From contig DAOUDW010000046.1 of the NCBI GenBank assembly GCA_034430895.1, positions 1 to 64,000 on the forward strand: a stretch of DNA of 64,000 bases. Direction: 5' to 3'. Source of the stretch: WVZH01 sp034430895 (GTDB taxonomy: Bacteria > Chloroflexota > Anaerolineae > Anaerolineales > E44-bin32). The position numbers were made by a program, and so were the translations under genes. The notes under the pieces are model-generated. The model was not told where the DNA came from. It saw only the letters and a list, made by a program, of their open reading frames with translations, and did not search any database. Shown in pieces: positions 62,280 to 64,000 of the stretch. Within the stretch, counting starts at the first letter, position 1. Each line of letters opens with the position of its first letter.

Positions 62280-63861
62280 CAAAGGGATTGCGACCGTCTT
62301 GAAGCGCCTCAATCCACGCCGAACGAGTGGGGGCGAAGTGTTGATAAGCGGTTGGATTCTGAGTTGCCAGCTTAGCCAGGAAATAATGGAACTCTTCTAC
62401 TGCTTCCTCATACCGCCCCAGCAAAGCCAGGGCCAAACCACGGCTGTCATTGGTGTAGCCCGATGGATTCATCTCGACGGCCAGGTCACAATGAGGCAGC
62501 GCTTCATCCGGTCTTCCCGCCAGACTCAGATACCAACATAACGTGTTGTAAAGATCGGCAGTCGCTTTCTGATTCGCCTCGAATTGCAGGAGAAGATCGA
62601 GCCACTCATCGTTGTTTCGCGGTTGTTGATAGAAAATCGCGATGGCAAGATTAATCACTGCGGGTTCGTACGCTTGGTCCGCCTCCATCGCCACCCGGAA
62701 GTCATCCTGTGCTCGCTCGAGATCCCCGGCCTGTCCCCGATTGAGATAGGCAACGCCACGATTGTTATACGCCGAGATCAACTCGGGATATTGTGTAATC
62801 GCTTCGGAATAGTAAGCGATCACATCGTTTACGTTCGAATCAGGCACTTCATTCTCGAGCAAACCCAAAAAGAAATAGACTCGACCGGCTTTGGAAGAAT
62901 CTTCCGATACCTCGCTCAGTGCACGACGGAAAACTTGCTCAGCTTGATCGTAGTGATCGCCCGAGAGATACATCCTTCCGAGAACATAGAGCGACAGCCA
63001 ACGCACATCCTTGGGTAAATCGGTATTGATAATCGAATTCAACTCCTCAGAGGTGGTTATCAGCCAACGCTGCTCTTTACTCTCAATTTGTTCCTCGGCC
63101 ATCGGTGCGCTGATCACGGCGATCACCCGACCACTGTCGTATTCCCCCCAGATGACAATCGTCGCACGAAACAGCTCATACATATGCTGCGCGGCGCGTT
63201 CGTTCGTAATGACCTGCGGAAGCAGCTCGATGCGCACATTTTCAAGTTCGGTCTCGTTAAAATCCTGCTGCAGGGTTTCCTGAATTCGGCCAGCGATATT
63301 GAAACCCATTTGCTCGCCGCCGTAGTTCGCAAATTCACTCACCAGGATCAATGTTTCATCCGTTGAAGCAACCACAGGCCATGTGGTTGAGTTCGAACTG
63401 GCGTCAACGTTGAAGCCCAATCCAGCGGCCACATTACGCCACCATCCGGTTACGAAGACGAGCAGAACGATCGACACCAGACCAGCCACTAGAATCGAAA
63501 GCCTTTTGTGCTTCATTAATTTCATTCGCACGCCAGAGAAGCGATCGGTCGGCAATTTGTCTGATGCTGCAGGAATCGAGTCGTCGCCTTGTCTCGATGA
63601 CGAATCCGAAAGCAATGTGTCATTCACCTGGCCTTCCGGAGGATAACCACCGGCAATCAGTAACGCGTCACACTCTTGCGGGGATAAACGGAGCTTTGTG
63701 GCCAGCTGTACAACGTCTTCCCGGTGTCGGGGTCGGTTCGTTTTCCCCTCCCGCCATCGGAAAATCGTTTGTCGGCTCACACCGAGGCGTCGTGCGAGCT
63801 CAGTATCACTCACACCTACCCGGTTGATGTATTCAGAGAGAAGTTGAGAGAAGGTTTTCAT
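62245..63861 (-). CDS. HTH domain protein with membrane helix and outer TPR repeats
   Basis: A 538-residue one-component-like regulator. Residues 1-65 form an XRE-type helix-turn-helix (VSDTELARRLGVSRQTIFRWREGK). A membrane helix follows at about residues 115-137 (RLSILVAGLVSIVLLVFVTGW). Residues about 150-520 lie outside, with TPR motifs such as LISAYNNRGVAYLNRGQ and YTNDSRGLALALLGRYEEA. It probably senses an outer signal and controls genes through the HTH domain, similar in layout to CadC. The ATG at 63861 has AGGA upstream. Confidence 0.88.
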   Translation of the reverse strand: MKTFSQLLSEYINRVGVSDTELARRLGVSRQTIFRWREGKTNRPRHREDVVQLATKLRLSPQECDALLIAGGYPPEGQVNDTLLSDSSSRQGDDSIPAASDKLPTDRFSGVRMKLMKHKRLSILVAGLVSIVLLVFVTGWWRNVAAGLGFNVDASSNSTTWPVVASTDETLILVSEFANYGGEQMGFNIAGRIQETLQQDFNETELENVRIELLPQVITNERAAQHMYELFRATIVIWGEYDSGRVIAVISAPMAEEQIESKEQRWLITTSEELNSIINTDLPKDVRWLSLYVLGRMYLSGDHYDQAEQVFRRALSEVSEDSSKAGRVYFFLGLLENEVPDSNVNDVIAYYSEAITQYPELISAYNNRGVAYLNRGQAGDLERAQDDFRVAMEADQAYEPAVINLAIAIFYQQPRNNDEWLDLLLQFEANQKATADLYNTLCWYLSLAGRPDEALPHCDLAVEMNPSGYTNDSRGLALALLGRYEEAVEEFHYFLAKLATQNPTAYQHFAPTRSAWIEALQDGRNPFDEETLETLLDR

Positions 63862-63978
63862 CGCATCCTGGATGTATAGCAGCTTTTGTTGCATCAAATG
63901 TAACACACCTGGCGCTTGAAGTGTACTGGTGCTTTGGCAGGATTAGGGCAAACAAGATCATTATCTAAGGAGGTCCCT

Positions 63979-64000
63979 ATGTCTACCCAGATGAAATCGA
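63979..64000 (+). CDS. Start of a gene cut by the window edge
   Basis: Seven codons (MSTQMKS) after a strong ribosome site TAAGGAGG at 63966-63973, 5 nt before the ATG. It is divergent from the HTH-TPR gene. Nothing can be said of the product. Confidence 0.65.

Overview
The window looks like a chromosomal contig of an uncultured Chloroflexota bacterium, probably Anaerolineae-like. This is inferred from gene content, not from a marker gene. The signs are moderate-to-high G+C, type IV pilus genes with no secretin PilQ or PilP (as in a single-membrane cell), a PurD-PurM fusion, a class II PurE without PurK, and many small Chloroflexota/Actinobacteria-type membrane proteins (DUF3159, DUF1475, DUF4345).

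Layout. 0-1.1 kb: an IS30-family insertion sequence. 1.36-1.57 kb: tRNA-Gly(GCC) and tRNA-Cys(GCA). 1.9-5.7 kb: HtrA-type protease, CbpA-like J-protein, DinB/ClbS-like protein and a CGNR zinc-finger regulator. 5.7-9.8 kb: a PadR-controlled operon with a complete iron-chelate/cobalamin-type ABC importer and a THEP1-like NTPase. 9.9-10.8 kb: a prenyltransferase/squalene-cyclase-repeat gene broken by one in-frame stop. 10.9-18.1 kb: membrane and housekeeping genes (TspO-like, DegV, DUF1295, GT-C glycosyltransferase). 18.1-29.3 kb: a type IV pilus locus on the minus strand (hybrid kinase, PilB, PilC, two minor prepilins, a pilin-like protein carrying six kelch-like repeats, PilN, PilO, PilM, PilD, PilT, prepilin), followed upstream by an excisionase-type HTH protein and an FHA-GGDEF protein.

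31-35.2 kb: BioY and a DUF3795 protein, then an accessory island of three plus-strand orphan genes. These are separated by attC-like imperfect palindromes and bounded by a truncated DinB-like gene. 35.2-42.3 kb: a membrane sulfatase-like protein, then a sugar-transport-like locus with a sugar-binding lipoprotein, a remnant of a NarL-type response regulator, an RbsC-like permease, and an unusual fusion of an ABC ATPase domain to a DegS/NarX-type histidine kinase. The ABC part keeps its Walker A lysine but has lost the catalytic glutamate and the switch histidine. This locus is the best candidate for an undescribed system: a transporter-derived sugar sensor.

43.2-57.2 kb: a compact ten-gene purine operon, transcribed purL, purQ, purB, purC, purE, purF, purDM, purN, purH, guaB. 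It covers every step from PRPP to IMP and on to XMP. PurL carries two PurS-like modules, and PurE is of the class that carboxylates AIR directly, which explains the missing purK. 57.3-58.8 kb: a trans-sulfuration enzyme under a SAM-I riboswitch with a recognisable promoter and terminator. 58.9-64 kb: an ACT-domain protein, a HAD phosphatase, a UbiA prenyltransferase, an SRPBCC protein, a membrane protein, an HTH-TPR protein, and the first codons of a further gene at the right edge.
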